Assembly: GCF_007830295.1 (NCBI RefSeq)
Contig: NZ_VLKC01000002.1
Span: forward strand, 3,155,724 to 3,219,723
Source: Sporomusa sp. KB1
GTDB lineage: Bacteria > Bacillota > Negativicutes > Sporomusales > Sporomusaceae
Direction: 5' to 3'
DNA: 64,000 nt
In this document: one piece after another, positions 1-9,007 of the stretch
How the letters are laid out: every line of letters starts with the position of its first letter
Position numbering within the stretch: the stretch's first letter is position 1
Translations under genes and position numbers: made by a program
The notes under the pieces: model-generated
What the model saw: only the letters and a program-made list of their open reading frames with translations
The model's database searches: none
What the model was told of the DNA's origin: nothing

Positions 1-325
1 GGACGAATTGACGAATGGTGGAGTATCCACCGGTAAAACCATGTTCTTTGCATAAACGATCATAAATTCGTTTGGCGGTGTGTCGCTGCTTGGGCAGATT
101 ATTTTGCCGGTCTTCTTCAAGATAGCCATTAATGATATCTTTGACCGGCCCGATTACTGGAAAACCACGCTGAGGGGTTTTGACGGTCAATGGCATGACC
201 TCTCCTTCAACGTACTTTTTTACAGTATTTCTAGAAATACCAAGCCTTCTGGCAATTTCTCTTTGCGAAAGCCCTTCAACTGCGTAGGCATGTCTGATAA
301 ACTGGTATTGATCCACCTCGATCAC
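1..325 (-). CDS. istA: IS21-family transposase IstA, N-terminal part (cut by window edge)
   Basis: Reading the minus strand from a GTG at 325 gives MIEVDQYQFIRHAYAVEG followed by a helix-turn-helix (LSQREIARRLGISRNTVKKY), the typical N-terminus of IS21-type IstA, the transposase that works with the ATPase IstB. An AGGAGG ribosome site lies 8 bases upstream (334-339). The frame stays open to base 1, so the catalytic DDE domain and istB lie outside the window. The family call rests on the N-terminal motif order. The plus-strand frame over the same bases is a shadow. Confidence 0.85.
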   Translation of the reverse strand, partial: MIEVDQYQFIRHAYAVEGLSQREIARRLGISRNTVKKYVEGEVMPLTVKTPQRGFPVIGPVKDIINGYLEEDRQNNLPKQRHTAKRIYDRLCKEHGFTGGYSTIRQFV

Positions 326-340
326 CTCTAAAACCTCCTG

Positions 341-434
341 TCGCTTTTGTCTCAGCAACTCTAGCATACAGGATTTTAATGGGGTCGGGGTGGCTCATTT
401 TGACATTGTCATTTTGAGCCACTTTGGCTCACTT
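341..434. mobile_element. Terminal region of the IS21-like element
   Basis: Upstream of the istA start are inverted copies of GGCTCATTTTGACA / TGTCATTTTGAGCC (about 391-420) and another TGGCTCA near 425. Multiple short terminal repeats are usual at IS21-family ends. The outer boundary is placed near 434 because autotransporter coding sequence begins immediately after it. The exact terminus and target duplication cannot be fixed because the other end is outside the window. Confidence 0.6.
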
Positions 435-3400
435 CTAGAATATCATTCACATATGCATTAGGCTATACCGGCAAGGGCCTTAAGCTGGGAGTTTGTGACC
501 AGTATGTGCAATTTTATCATCCGGAATTTAGCAGCAAAACGGGATCCGGGTATATTGGTGTGCTACCAAGTGATTATGATTGGGCAAAAAATAATCATGC
601 AACTCATGTAGCCGGTATTATGGCTGCTGCCAAAGACAATACCGGGATGCATGGCGTGGCGTTTGACGCGAATCTGCTTTCCGGCAATGTATTTGTTGAT
701 AATAATATTGGTGATGTATATAGCGGATTTAATCAAGATAATAGTGTGAAAATTATCAACAACAGCTGGGGGCGAGATGTTTACATTGATACCACGTCGT
801 TAGGAAAAGAGGATATCCGGTATTTGATGAATAGCGATAATGATGAGTATTCAGTCCTGCGGAAAAGCATTTTGGATTATGACAAAGTATTAGTGTTTGC
901 TGCCGGCAATGCCGGCCATGCATCACCGGATGTAGACGCGCTCTTTCCTTACCTATACCCGGAAGCGGCTGGCAATTTTATTAATGTAATAGCTCTGAAC
1001 AGTGATGCTTTTAAGGGCACGATGACAGATACTAATGCTGTCGCGTTGTTTAGCGATCTGTCCAAATATGTGGAGGAAAATAGTATTTCAGCCCCGGGGT
1101 TGTTTATTAATTCAGCTAATTCAGTTACAGGCGGCTATGTATCCAAGTCCGGCACATCGATGGCTACACCTTATGTTTCGGCATCAGCCGGGCTGGTTCA
1201 GGAAGCTTTTCCCTATATGACAGGCAGCCAGATTGTGGATACAGTGCTATCGACAGCTAACAATACATTTACTTTGCCCAAGTATACTTTGACTGTGCAA
1301 GAAGATGGCGATGAACAAAAGATTAATATCTACTATTTTGGCAATATATCGTCTATAGATGAAGTCAAAGCTGATTTACGGAATTATTACAATAATAACA
1401 GCTTTATTTTGCAACAGTATGGCTATGCAACCGCTGATGAGTTTGCTAATCAAGCTGGGGTTGCTTACCAGAATACCCCGCAGGAACTTGTTTTTGGCCA
1501 GGGTCTGCTGGATGTGGGGAAAGCGGTAAAAGGGCCGGGATTGCTCAATGCCCGGCGAATGGATTTTAGCAATTATAGTCCGGCCAATGAATTTGGGAAG
1601 GCTCAGGCGCTATATTCTATTGATACGCAAGGCTATAATAGTGTGTGGAGCAACGACATTGCTGAAAAAAGGGCCGGCTTGCTGTCTTCCACCAGTAATT
1701 ATGCCGATTTACAGGCAATTTACAATTATTATTTGGGAACTGATTTGGGTTTGGGTCTTTCAGGTGGCCGGGAATATATTGATACCTATAATGCCAAGGC
1801 TATTGCCAATGGACTGCTTGATTTGCCTGTTGGACTGTACAAGAAAGGTAATGGCATTTTGGCGCTTACCGGCCAAAATACTTATAGCGGCAGCAGTATT
1901 GCTGCCGGCGGCGTATTGCAGATTGACGGTTCAGTGGCCGAAGATGCCTATAGCATTCTTGACGGCACACTTGCCGGTTCCGGTTCTATCGCCGGCAATT
2001 TGTCCAATCGTGCCGGCCTGCAGGCCGGCAGTTATGGAACGCCGGGTACTCTTAGTGTCGGCGGCAATTTAATTAGCAGCGGCGAGCTTGTTGTCGTAGT
2101 ACAAAATAATGTCGCCGGCAAAATTGCCGTAGCCGGAGAGGCAGATATTAACGGCACTAGTTTGACTACTGCAGCGGGCAATACTTACCGGCCGGATACC
2201 AGTTATACTGTGTTGACTGCGTCCAATATCACCGGTAATTTCGCTTCCGGCACAGCTGCTGTTTCCGGTTTACTGAGTGCTCACGGTTCGCAAAATGGCA
2301 CCAGCGCTTTTTTAGAAGTGAACCGTCAAAATAATATTGCTTCTCCCAACTTGCGGCAGCAGACAGCGTATTTGCACATGAACGCAATGTATGATGCGCT
2401 GGCCGGGGATGCCCAACGTCAAATGGACACACTGTATAATTTGAATACTTCGTCTGCTGCGCTGGCTTTAAATGAAATTTACGGCGGCGCTCAAGTCAAT
2501 CAGTCATTGCTGATTCAACACAGCGGTCTGGTAAGCAATGCTTTAACGGCTCGCTTCAGTCATCTTAACCATAACTATCAGGAGGAAAGCAGCGTATCTG
2601 CCAGTAATCTGTCAGGAAACGATTTGGCGGCTAAGGGTGTGATTCCGCTGCATTTGGATACAGACAATGGCTGGTGGATGAAGTTCACTCGTAGCGGAGG
2701 TTCGAGAGATGCTTATGCCGGTGAACCCGAAATGAAATCCAAGGGGCTGGGCATTGTTGTAGGCCGGGATTGGCAAAGCACGCCTAACTGGCGGGCAGGT
2801 TGGATTTTTGGTTATGAAAACAGCGATAATGCCTCGGCAAGTGCTCACAGCGATGCTAATGATTACCGGCTGGGTTTTTATGGCGGCTATAGCCAGGGCG
2901 CTTTCGATAGTCAAGTCTATCTTGCCTGCGGCCGTCAAACCAATGCGTCCACACGCTATTTACGAGAATTAGGTTTAACGGCGGACAGCCATTATGGCAG
3001 CCATACTATCAGCCTGGGCTTGAAAGAAAAGTACAATTTGTATGAAGGGCGAAAAACTTCCGTTACACTTAGTCCCTACGTGGGTGTGGATATTACCCGG
3101 TATACGCAAGACAGTTTCCGCGAACAGGGAGCCGGCATTTACAATCAGGTGGCTGATCATGCACACAATACTTACAGTACCGGCGAAATAGGACTGGAAT
3201 GGGAGCACTCCCTGAAACAAGGCCATTATGGATTTAATGTGGGTTATAAAAAGGTTTTGGGTGGTTATGATCCGCAAATGACGGTCGCCTACGGTGGCAA
3301 TTTGGATGATAAGTTCACAATTGACGGTGGCCGGCAGGATCGGGACTATTTGGTCTGGGAACTAAACGCTGAGGGAATGGTGAATCCTACCTGGAGCATC

Positions 3401-3478
3401 AGCGGCCGGGTAGGCGGAGAAAAAGGCAGCAACAGCCATTATTGGAATGCGTCACTTATGCTCAAGCATGATTGGTAG
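435..3478 (+). pseudogene. Subtilisin-type (S8) autotransporter, 5' end removed by IS21-like insertion
   Basis: The frame is open from the IS boundary and begins in the middle of a peptidase S8 domain (ALGYTGKGLKLGVCDQY, with the catalytic Asp in GVCD). The His motif NNHATHVAGI and the Ser motif GTSMATP follow, so the catalytic triad is preserved. After the protease come glycine-rich passenger repeats typical of autotransporter PATR segments (GNGILALTGQNTYSG). A C-terminal beta-barrel of roughly 270 residues ends in the aromatic residue W. The signal peptide and any propeptide are missing, so export of the remaining product is unlikely. A GTG at 506 could start an unexported fragment. The barrel is direct evidence for an outer membrane. 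Confidence 0.85.
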
Positions 3479-3510
3479 TTGAGCGACAAAAACGGCGGAG
3501 AATGTTTTGA

Positions 3511-3548
3511 AACTCCTGGTAGATCCTATATTGGATTTACCAGGAGTT
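3511..3548. terminator. Hairpin between convergent genes
   Basis: AACTCCTGGTA (3511-3521) pairs with TACCAGGAGTT (3538-3548). It follows the autotransporter stop by about 30 bases and overlaps the last codons of the convergent MocR gene, so it probably acts in both directions. Confidence 0.7.
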
Positions 3549-5000
3549 TCTGTCTGAGAGTTTTCTGATGATGTTTGAAAGCCGGTAAAGTCCATTTTTA
3601 ATGTCAGGTAGTGCAGCAAAAGAATACGATAGGCGAAGATGGTTGTTCGAGAGGGCGTCATATATGTTCCCGGGATTAATTAAGAGGCCTGTATCCAATG
3701 CAGCCTTAAATAATTTCTGGAGAGAAACTGGATGAATCAGTTTAAGCCAAATATAAAAGCCCCCTTTTGGAATATTCCAGGTGGCAATATCCGAAAAGTT
3801 CATCTCCAAAGCTTCGATAGCAATGTCACGGCGAATTTTCAATTGTTTTCTTACTTCTTGAAGATGATTTTGGTGTAATCCACTAGCAAGCCATTCCGCA
3901 GCAGCCCATTGTGACAGAGAGCTGGAACCGTAATCATTTTGCATTTTCATGTCTGCTAATCGTTCAATAACCGGCTCGGGACCAACAATCCAGCCGATTC
4001 TCATCCCAGGGCTCAGTGATTTGGATAAGCTGCCTATATATATTACGCGCCCGTCTTTATCGAGAGCCTTTAGCGGAGCAGGCGGTGGTGCATCGATCCA
4101 GAGTTCACGATAAACATCATCCTCAATAATTGGCAATAGTTCTTTTTGACACAGAGCGAGCAAATCTTTGCGACGCTGTTCGGTCATTAGGGTTCCGGTA
4201 GGATTGTGAAAGCAAGGGATGGTGTATAACAAGGATGTATTCTGGTGTTTCTTTTGATAGTCGATGGAAGTAACCTGAATTCCCTCGTCATCCATGGGTA
4301 TACCAGAGAATTGCATACTCATGGATTGAAATAATTTGAGCGACAGAAGGTAAGAAGGCTTTTCAAGTAAAATAGTAGCATCTTTAGGTAGCAGCCCAAA
4401 ACATATAAGTTGGAGAGCTTGCAAAGCACCGGATACGATCAGAATGGATGCTGGGGATGCATCAATACCAAAGTCTTTTAGATAATGACTTAGCTGCTGA
4501 CGTAAATAGAGTAAACCTCTTGACTCCTCATAGCCGAACGATTGTATTTTGTCAGGTAATTTACTTAAAATAGATTTTATCATAACGGAAGGAATCAGTT
4601 CGGGGGAAAGTTCACCTGTACCTAGTCTAACATTTTTTGGATTGAATTCTGATCGATTAATTTCCTGAATGGTAGGGAAATTAGGTAGGTAGATGCCTGA
4701 TTCAACATAGGAATTCCAATTCACTTGTTGTGGGGAAGTTAATATCGACCAAGTATTATTTGCTACCCATATACCGCTCCCAATTTTACTTTCCAGCAGC
4801 CCATCAGCAATTAATTCATCGATCGCAGTTGCGACTGTACTCCTGTTTACTTGAAAAATGCGTGCAAGTTCGCGTTGTGGAGGCAGTTTGTAATTTACGG
4901 GCCAGTCTCCAATACGAATTTTATTCTTTATATATTCAATAATTTGTACGTATAAAGGCATACGGTCTTTATTATTGGGTGTCCAATCTATTGGTAACAT
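3537..5000 (-). CDS. MocR-type regulator (GntR helix-turn-helix plus aminotransferase domain)
   Basis: The N-terminus carries a GntR winged helix (MPLYVQIIEYIKNKIRIGDW, then PPQRELARIFQVNRSTV). It is followed by a class I aminotransferase-like domain with the PLP-lysine motif SLSKSLSPGMRIGW (Lys near residue 327). MocR proteins bind PLP and usually control amino-acid, vitamin B6 or GABA genes. The ATG at 5000 is preferred over the upstream TTG at 5015 because the GGAG inside the upstream extension is well spaced for it. The gene is divergent from a LysE-family exporter, a common pairing, so it probably controls that exporter and itself. The effector is unknown. Confidence 0.9.
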   Translation of the reverse strand: MLPIDWTPNNKDRMPLYVQIIEYIKNKIRIGDWPVNYKLPPQRELARIFQVNRSTVATAIDELIADGLLESKIGSGIWVANNTWSILTSPQQVNWNSYVESGIYLPNFPTIQEINRSEFNPKNVRLGTGELSPELIPSVMIKSILSKLPDKIQSFGYEESRGLLYLRQQLSHYLKDFGIDASPASILIVSGALQALQLICFGLLPKDATILLEKPSYLLSLKLFQSMSMQFSGIPMDDEGIQVTSIDYQKKHQNTSLLYTIPCFHNPTGTLMTEQRRKDLLALCQKELLPIIEDDVYRELWIDAPPPAPLKALDKDGRVIYIGSLSKSLSPGMRIGWIVGPEPVIERLADMKMQNDYGSSSLSQWAAAEWLASGLHQNHLQEVRKQLKIRRDIAIEALEMNFSDIATWNIPKGGFYIWLKLIHPVSLQKLFKAALDTGLLINPGNIYDALSNNHLRLSYSFAALPDIKNGLYRLSNIIRKLSDRNSW

Positions 5001-5037
5001 TAGGTAATTCTCCAAAGCATTTTTTTCTATTATAACA

Positions 5038-5071
5038 AATTGGTTGGGATGACATCAATCCAATTGGCTGG
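5038..5071. promoter_or_regulatory. Candidate MocR operator: two direct repeats
   Basis: AATTGGTTGG (5038-5047) and AATTGGCTGG (5062-5071) are direct repeats 24 bases apart, between the divergent MocR and LysE genes. The second abuts the proposed -35 box of lysE. Several studied MocR regulators bind spaced direct repeats, so this is a plausible binding site. It has not been demonstrated here. Confidence 0.5.
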
Positions 5072-5099
5072 AGACATTTGAAGAAAATCTTTCTATAAT
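5071..5099 (+). promoter_or_regulatory. Promoter of the LysE-family gene
   Basis: GAGACA (5071-5076), a 17-base spacer and a perfect TATAAT (5094-5099) form a sigma-70 type promoter. It is followed by the small inverted repeat ATAATG...CATTAT before the start codon. The weak -35 box touches the second direct repeat, consistent with regulator-dependent activity. Confidence 0.55.
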
Positions 5100-5128
5100 G
5101 TAAAAAAACATTATAGGGAGATAATAGG

Positions 5129-5737
5129 ATGCAATCGTTATTACATGGAGTATTTCTAGCCATAGGATTGATATTACCTTTGGGGGTGCAAAATTTATTT
5201 ATTTTTAATCAAGGGGCAACTCAGCCAAGCTTCCTGAGAGCTTTACCTGCCGTTATTGCAGCCTCAGTTTGTGACACTCTTTTGATCCTGCTGGCTGTAA
5301 ATGGAGTTTCTTTGTTTTTAGTAAAGTTTGAGGTGCTTAAAGAAGTCTTAGTGGGGATGGGGGTAATATTTTTACTATATATGGGTTGGCTTACCTGGAA
5401 TAATATAATAGCACATAACGATGTGGAGGCTACAAAGAGCTTTTCAATTAAGCAGCAGATAGTCTTTGCGGCTACGGTCTCATTATTTAACCCTCATGCT
5501 ATACTAGATACCATTGGTGTAATTGGCACTAGCTCGGCTAACTATGAAGGAATGGAAAAATTATTATTTACGATAGCCTGTATTCTTGTATCGTGGCTAT
5601 GGTTTTTTTCTTTAGCTGCTACAGCGCGGTTTGTAAGCGGAAGGGCGCAATTCACAAATGGAATTAGGTGGATAAATAAGCTCTCAGCAGTTTTTATTTG
5701 GGGATCAGCTTGTTATATGGTATATAGTGCAATATAG
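5129..5737 (+). CDS. LysE-family amino acid exporter
   Basis: A 202-residue hydrophobic protein with about six membrane segments begins with the LysE-type N-terminus (LHGVFLAIGLILPLGVQNLFIFNQGA) and has the conserved NPHAILDTIGVIG in the middle. The family exports basic or other amino acids from the cytoplasm. The length is usual for the family. The ATG at 5129 follows a GGGAG ribosome site. The divergent MocR gene is its likely regulator. The substrate cannot be told from sequence. Confidence 0.9.
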   Translation: MQSLLHGVFLAIGLILPLGVQNLFIFNQGATQPSFLRALPAVIAASVCDTLLILLAVNGVSLFLVKFEVLKEVLVGMGVIFLLYMGWLTWNNIIAHNDVEATKSFSIKQQIVFAATVSLFNPHAILDTIGVIGTSSANYEGMEKLLFTIACILVSWLWFFSLAATARFVSGRAQFTNGIRWINKLSAVFIWGSACYMVYSAI

Positions 5738-5765
5738 CGACGGGTAGTTTTAGTCAGACACAGTT

Positions 5766-5793
5766 GCAGCAAAGGGACGTTTTTTTTTGCTTC
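5766..5793 (+). repeat. Possible relic of one arm of the 109-bp repeat
   Basis: GCAGCAAAGGGACG followed by a T-run and TGCTTC resembles the left arm of the dispersed 109-bp element (GAAGCA-AGGGGACG-...-TGCTTC). Only about 28 bases remain, so this could be chance. Confidence 0.3.
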
Positions 5794-5825
5794 TTATTCC
5801 GAAACTAAGTTTAAATAAACAGACA

Positions 5826-5876
5826 AAGGAACTCCGTACAAATCCAATTGGGTTTGGCGGAGTTCCTTATTATTTA
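5826..5876 (+). terminator. Terminator downstream of lysE
   Basis: AAGGAACTCCG (5826-5836) pairs with CGGAGTTCCTT (5858-5868), an 11-bp perfect stem followed by a T/A-rich tract. Confidence 0.75.
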
Positions 5877-6018
5877 TCACCGAAATAGGCTGAAATGGAT
5901 TAGAAACAATGATTCTGATCCATATTTTATTGAACATTGATGTACTTGTAATAGTTTGCTATAATAAAATGTTATTTTGCATTATACTAAATAAAGAATG
6001 CAGGAGTGGACTGATTAA

Positions 6019-7524
6019 ATGCGGTTAATACATAAAGTTACATTGCTGTTTAGTATTTTGGTTGTTGTAAATAGTTTAATTCAATTTATGGTCTTTGATA
6101 AAATTTTTCTTTCTGATACTGATGCCTTATTATTAGAGACTAATGAGCAAGCAGCAAATAATGTTAGTATACAATTGCTGGAAAATTTCAAAAAAATTGA
6201 AATGTCACTAAAAGTAATTGCAGTAAATGAAAAAATTAGAGAGAATCAGGATACTTTTGATAAAATTAATATGATTTTGCCTGAAGTAGATGTATTAACA
6301 ATTCTTAATCAACAGGGAGATATTTTACTTGTTTCTGGCAATCAATTTGAGCTTGTGGTTTCAAATTTATCGCAAAGAGAGTATTTTCGGCAAGCGATTC
6401 AGGGAAAAACTTATATTAGCGATGTTTTTACGAGTGCTAGGGGCTTTAAAGTTGTGACCATTGCAGTCCCAATCATCAAAGATAATAAAATTGATGGCGT
6501 GCTTGTTGGAGCCGTTAAGCTGCATGGTAATTCATTAGCATCCATGTTCGACAATAAACTATTTGGAAGAAACGGTTATATTTCTATTCTAGATCGGCAA
6601 GGTGATATTGTTTACCATCCTAATAAAGAACGAATTGGTCAGAAAGCGATAATTTTTGATCAATTACATGGTCAAACAGGATCGAAAATTATGACAGATT
6701 TTTCAGAAAAAGAACATTTTGTTGGTTATTCTAGAGTTTCAGAATTAGACTGGATTGTTACGATTAATACGCCTACTGCTGATGTAATAAAAAATAGGAA
6801 TATTATGATTTTCGAAATTTTGTTATTGTCAATTATCAGTATTCTTGTAATTATTCTAGTTGGTACATATACAGTAAGGCGTTATACTAAACCACTTGCT
6901 CAGTTAATTTTGGCATTTAATACTTTGAAAGATGGTAACTATAAAAAGATTGACTCCGGTAATTATGAAAAAGAGTTTCAGGAAATAGTTCATGTTTATA
7001 ATAATATGATTGAGAAATTGGAGGAAGTTCATAATGACCTTGAGGAATGCGCTGAAATTGACTCTCTAACGAGCGCTTATAATCGCAGAGCTTTTGACAA
7101 TTACATGCGTATTTTGAAGCAAGAAATAAGTAATGGTACTCTAGATAAGTTAGGAGTTTTTCTATTAGATATCGATAATTTCAAAAGCTTAAACGATACT
7201 TCGGGGCATTTAACTGGCGATCATATTCTGAAAAAAATTACCGAAATAATGAGGTCGGTTGCAGGAGCGCAATCTGTTTTTCGATTTGGTGGAGATGAAT
7301 TTGCGGTTGTGCTTCGAGATATTTCAGACGAAACATTATTATCTATTGCAGAAGCAATTCGATTAGAAAGTGAAAAGTCTTTGGATGATTGTACTGTAAG
7401 TATAGGTGTGGCTAATTATCCCCAGGATACTAACTCTATAGATAAATTAATCGAATTTGCTGATAAGGCTCTTTATATTAGTAAAAATAGTAAAAATAAA
7501 GTTACTTCTTATACAAAACTGTGA
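6019..7524 (+). CDS. Membrane diguanylate cyclase (Cache-HAMP-GGDEF)
   Basis: A 501-residue protein: N-terminal membrane helix (about 5-25), extracytoplasmic Cache-like sensor region (about 30-265), second helix (about 268-292), HAMP-like linker (ending EECAEIDSLTSAYNRRAF) and a C-terminal GGDEF domain with intact RFGGDEF. It should make the second messenger c-di-GMP in response to a ligand outside the cytoplasmic membrane. No RxxD inhibitory site is visible five residues before GGDEF, so product inhibition may be absent. The gene stands alone between terminator-like hairpins. The signal sensed is unknown. Confidence 0.9.
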   Translation: MRLIHKVTLLFSILVVVNSLIQFMVFDKIFLSDTDALLLETNEQAANNVSIQLLENFKKIEMSLKVIAVNEKIRENQDTFDKINMILPEVDVLTILNQQGDILLVSGNQFELVVSNLSQREYFRQAIQGKTYISDVFTSARGFKVVTIAVPIIKDNKIDGVLVGAVKLHGNSLASMFDNKLFGRNGYISILDRQGDIVYHPNKERIGQKAIIFDQLHGQTGSKIMTDFSEKEHFVGYSRVSELDWIVTINTPTADVIKNRNIMIFEILLLSIISILVIILVGTYTVRRYTKPLAQLILAFNTLKDGNYKKIDSGNYEKEFQEIVHVYNNMIEKLEEVHNDLEECAEIDSLTSAYNRRAFDNYMRILKQEISNGTLDKLGVFLLDIDNFKSLNDTSGHLTGDHILKKITEIMRSVAGAQSVFRFGGDEFAVVLRDISDETLLSIAEAIRLESEKSLDDCTVSIGVANYPQDTNSIDKLIEFADKALYISKNSKNKVTSYTKL

Positions 7525-7619
7525 AAGTAAGGGAGCGAGCAGATACCTACTTAACTCTTTTTTTCAATGCACTCGGGACGAAAGTGTTGATACCTGTCAT
7601 TTTTTTAGAGGATGTCAAA

Positions 7620-7685
7620 GACGGGGTTAATGAAATCAACACAATAGATTGATGTCAACAACCCCGTCCCCTGATATCAGGGGAC
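7620..7685. terminator. Two adjacent strong hairpins between convergent genes
   Basis: GACGGGGTT (7620-7628) pairs with AACCCCGTC (7660-7668). It overlaps the perfect 20-base palindrome GTCCCCTGATATCAGGGGAC at 7666-7685. They lie between the GGDEF gene and the convergent doxX gene. They may terminate transcription or be remnants of the GGGAC-ended mobile repeats seen elsewhere. Confidence 0.5.
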
Positions 7686-7714
7686 ATTTTGGACGCTTAC
7701 TTTTTATCGACGAG

Positions 7715-8149
7715 TTATTTTCTTTGCAGATATTCATCAAGGCTGTATTTTCCCGGTCCGACAAAAAGTGCTGCCAGAAAACTAAATCCATCCTCCAAGG
7801 ATTGAGATGCCTTCATTAAACCTTTTCCGTCAACCATCTGACTGGTAAAGGCGACACCTAAATTGACAACAAGTAAGAGGGCAGCCAGGCGATAAAACAA
7901 GCCTAATACAATGAGTAACCCGCCAAAAAATTCAGTAAAACCACTCATAAATCCCCAAAATGCTGGTGCAAAATCTATTCCGAAAGTCCCCATTGTTTTT
8001 CCCAGTGCAGTCCATTTCTCTATCCCGCCAAAAATCTTGGGAAATCCATGCCACATAAACATGCCGCCAATTCCCAGACGAAAAAGCAATAGTCCGATAT
8101 CCTGATAAGGTTTTATCAGCTGATTAAAAACAACATACAAACTTTTCAT
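7715..8149 (-). CDS. DoxX-family membrane protein
   Basis: A 144-residue protein with four hydrophobic segments and the DoxX pattern (LFRLGIGGMFMWHGFPKIFGG, then GFTEFFGGLLIVLGLFYRLAA). DoxX proteins are small membrane proteins linked to redox or thiol stress; their exact reaction is not settled. The ATG at 8149 is preferred to the TTG at 8158 because an AAAGGGG ribosome site sits 9 bases upstream of it. It appears monocistronic. Confidence 0.85.
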   Translation of the reverse strand: MKSLYVVFNQLIKPYQDIGLLLFRLGIGGMFMWHGFPKIFGGIEKWTALGKTMGTFGIDFAPAFWGFMSGFTEFFGGLLIVLGLFYRLAALLLVVNLGVAFTSQMVDGKGLMKASQSLEDGFSFLAALFVGPGKYSLDEYLQRK

Positions 8150-8541
8150 ATACTTCAACCCCTTTGATAAATATGGTAAAACTATCCTTTGAGATAAATA
8201 TATACCAATTGATAATTAAAGTCAATAAAAAACAATATTCTAATAATAAAAAATAGAATAATAGGTAGCAAGTAAAATAAAGATACAATCAGGGTTGAAC
8301 ATCTTTTATTACAGACATTAGACTCTTTACGTCAGAAGCAAAGGGATATATAGTAATTATCTCTGGGTTATTGCTTAGCCGTTGAATGTATCAATTGCCA
8401 GTGTCCTTGTGTTACAGGCATAACTGAAAGCGTGACTGGCGCACAAGCTATTTCTAAAAAGTGGTAGAAAGGGACAGGGGGATAGGTGTACTGTCCCAGA
8501 AGCTAGTGAAATAACATCTCGTGGTGAGGATAGTAGCAACA
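8150..8541. other. Intergenic region without a recognised gene
   Basis: AT-rich for the first 150 bases. It then holds a GGGACAG...CTGTCCC inverted repeat (about 8473-8500) and a short CAGAAGCAAAGGGA stretch recalling the GGGAC-containing repeats found elsewhere. No convincing coding frame is present on either strand. Confidence 0.5.
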
Positions 8542-8592
8542 TTGACGTAAAAATACAAACATGATATTCTGTTAACATACCCTATAGGGTAT
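8542..8592 (+). promoter_or_regulatory. csoR promoter with CsoR-like operator
   Basis: TTGACG (8542-8547), a 17-base spacer and TATTCT (8565-8570) are followed at the expected start of transcription by the perfect 16-base palindrome ATACCCTATAGGGTAT (8577-8592). CsoR-family regulators bind G-tract palindromes of this type, so the gene is probably autorepressed. Confidence 0.8.
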
Positions 8593-8607
8593 CAAGGAGG
8601 TAATGAA

Positions 8608-8880
8608 ATGCGCCAATGTATGGATGCCGATAATTTACATAGACGAATTAATAAAATTATAGGACAATTAAGAGCCATTGACAAAAATGTGGATGAGGAT
8701 ATTCCTTGTGAAGACCTGCTTATTCAAATTAATGCAGCGAAAAAAGCACTTCATAAGGTTGGGCAGGTTGTTTTAGAAGGACATCTTCATCACTGCGTTC
8801 GTGAAGGCATAGAACATGGCGATGCTGAAACGACGATTTCTAACTTTGCAAAAGCTGTGGAGCATTTTTCGCGCTTGTAA
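8608..8880 (+). CDS. csoR: CsoR-family metal-sensing repressor
   Basis: A 90-residue all-helical DUF156/CsoR protein. Cys34, His59 and Cys63 have the same spacing (25 and 4 residues) as the Cys-His-Cys copper ligands of classical CsoR proteins. Such proteins repress metal efflux genes until metal binds. An AAGGAGG site precedes the ATG. A perfect palindrome overlaps its own promoter, and two more related palindromes sit in the promoter of the P-type ATPase gene just downstream. Copper(I) is the best guess for the ligand, but the ATPase next door is not of the classical copper subtype. Confidence is high for the family, moderate for the metal. Confidence 0.88.
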   Translation: MRQCMDADNLHRRINKIIGQLRAIDKNVDEDIPCEDLLIQINAAKKALHKVGQVVLEGHLHHCVREGIEHGDAETTISNFAKAVEHFSRL

Positions 8881-8906
8881 CATAAATATGGCTGTATTGA
8901 TTAAAG

Positions 8907-8932
8907 GCAACCGTAAATGGTTGCTTTTTTTA
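8907..8932 (+). terminator. Terminator after csoR
   Basis: GCAACC (8907-8912) and GGTTGC (8919-8924) form a stem with a six-base loop, followed by a run of seven T. This separates csoR from the ATPase gene, which has its own promoter. Confidence 0.8.
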
Positions 8933-8993
8933 TTGACAGCATATACCTAGGGGGGTATAATGAATTTCATAATACATATACCCCTATGGGTAT
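8933..8993 (+). promoter_or_regulatory. ATPase promoter with two CsoR-like operators
   Basis: Consensus TTGACA (8933-8938), a 17-base spacer and TATAAT (8956-8961). One operator, ATACCTAGGGGGGTAT (8943-8958), fills the spacer and overlaps the -10 box. A second, ATACCCCTATGGGTAT (8978-8993), lies downstream of the likely start. A strong promoter covered by two operators suggests tight repression with high induced output. Confidence 0.85.
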
Positions 8994-9007
8994 AAAGGAG
9001 TGGTATT

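Noticed and set aside
1548-2432. Open frames on both strands inside the autotransporter gene
   Set aside because: Shadows of the GC-richer autotransporter coding frame, without ribosome sites.
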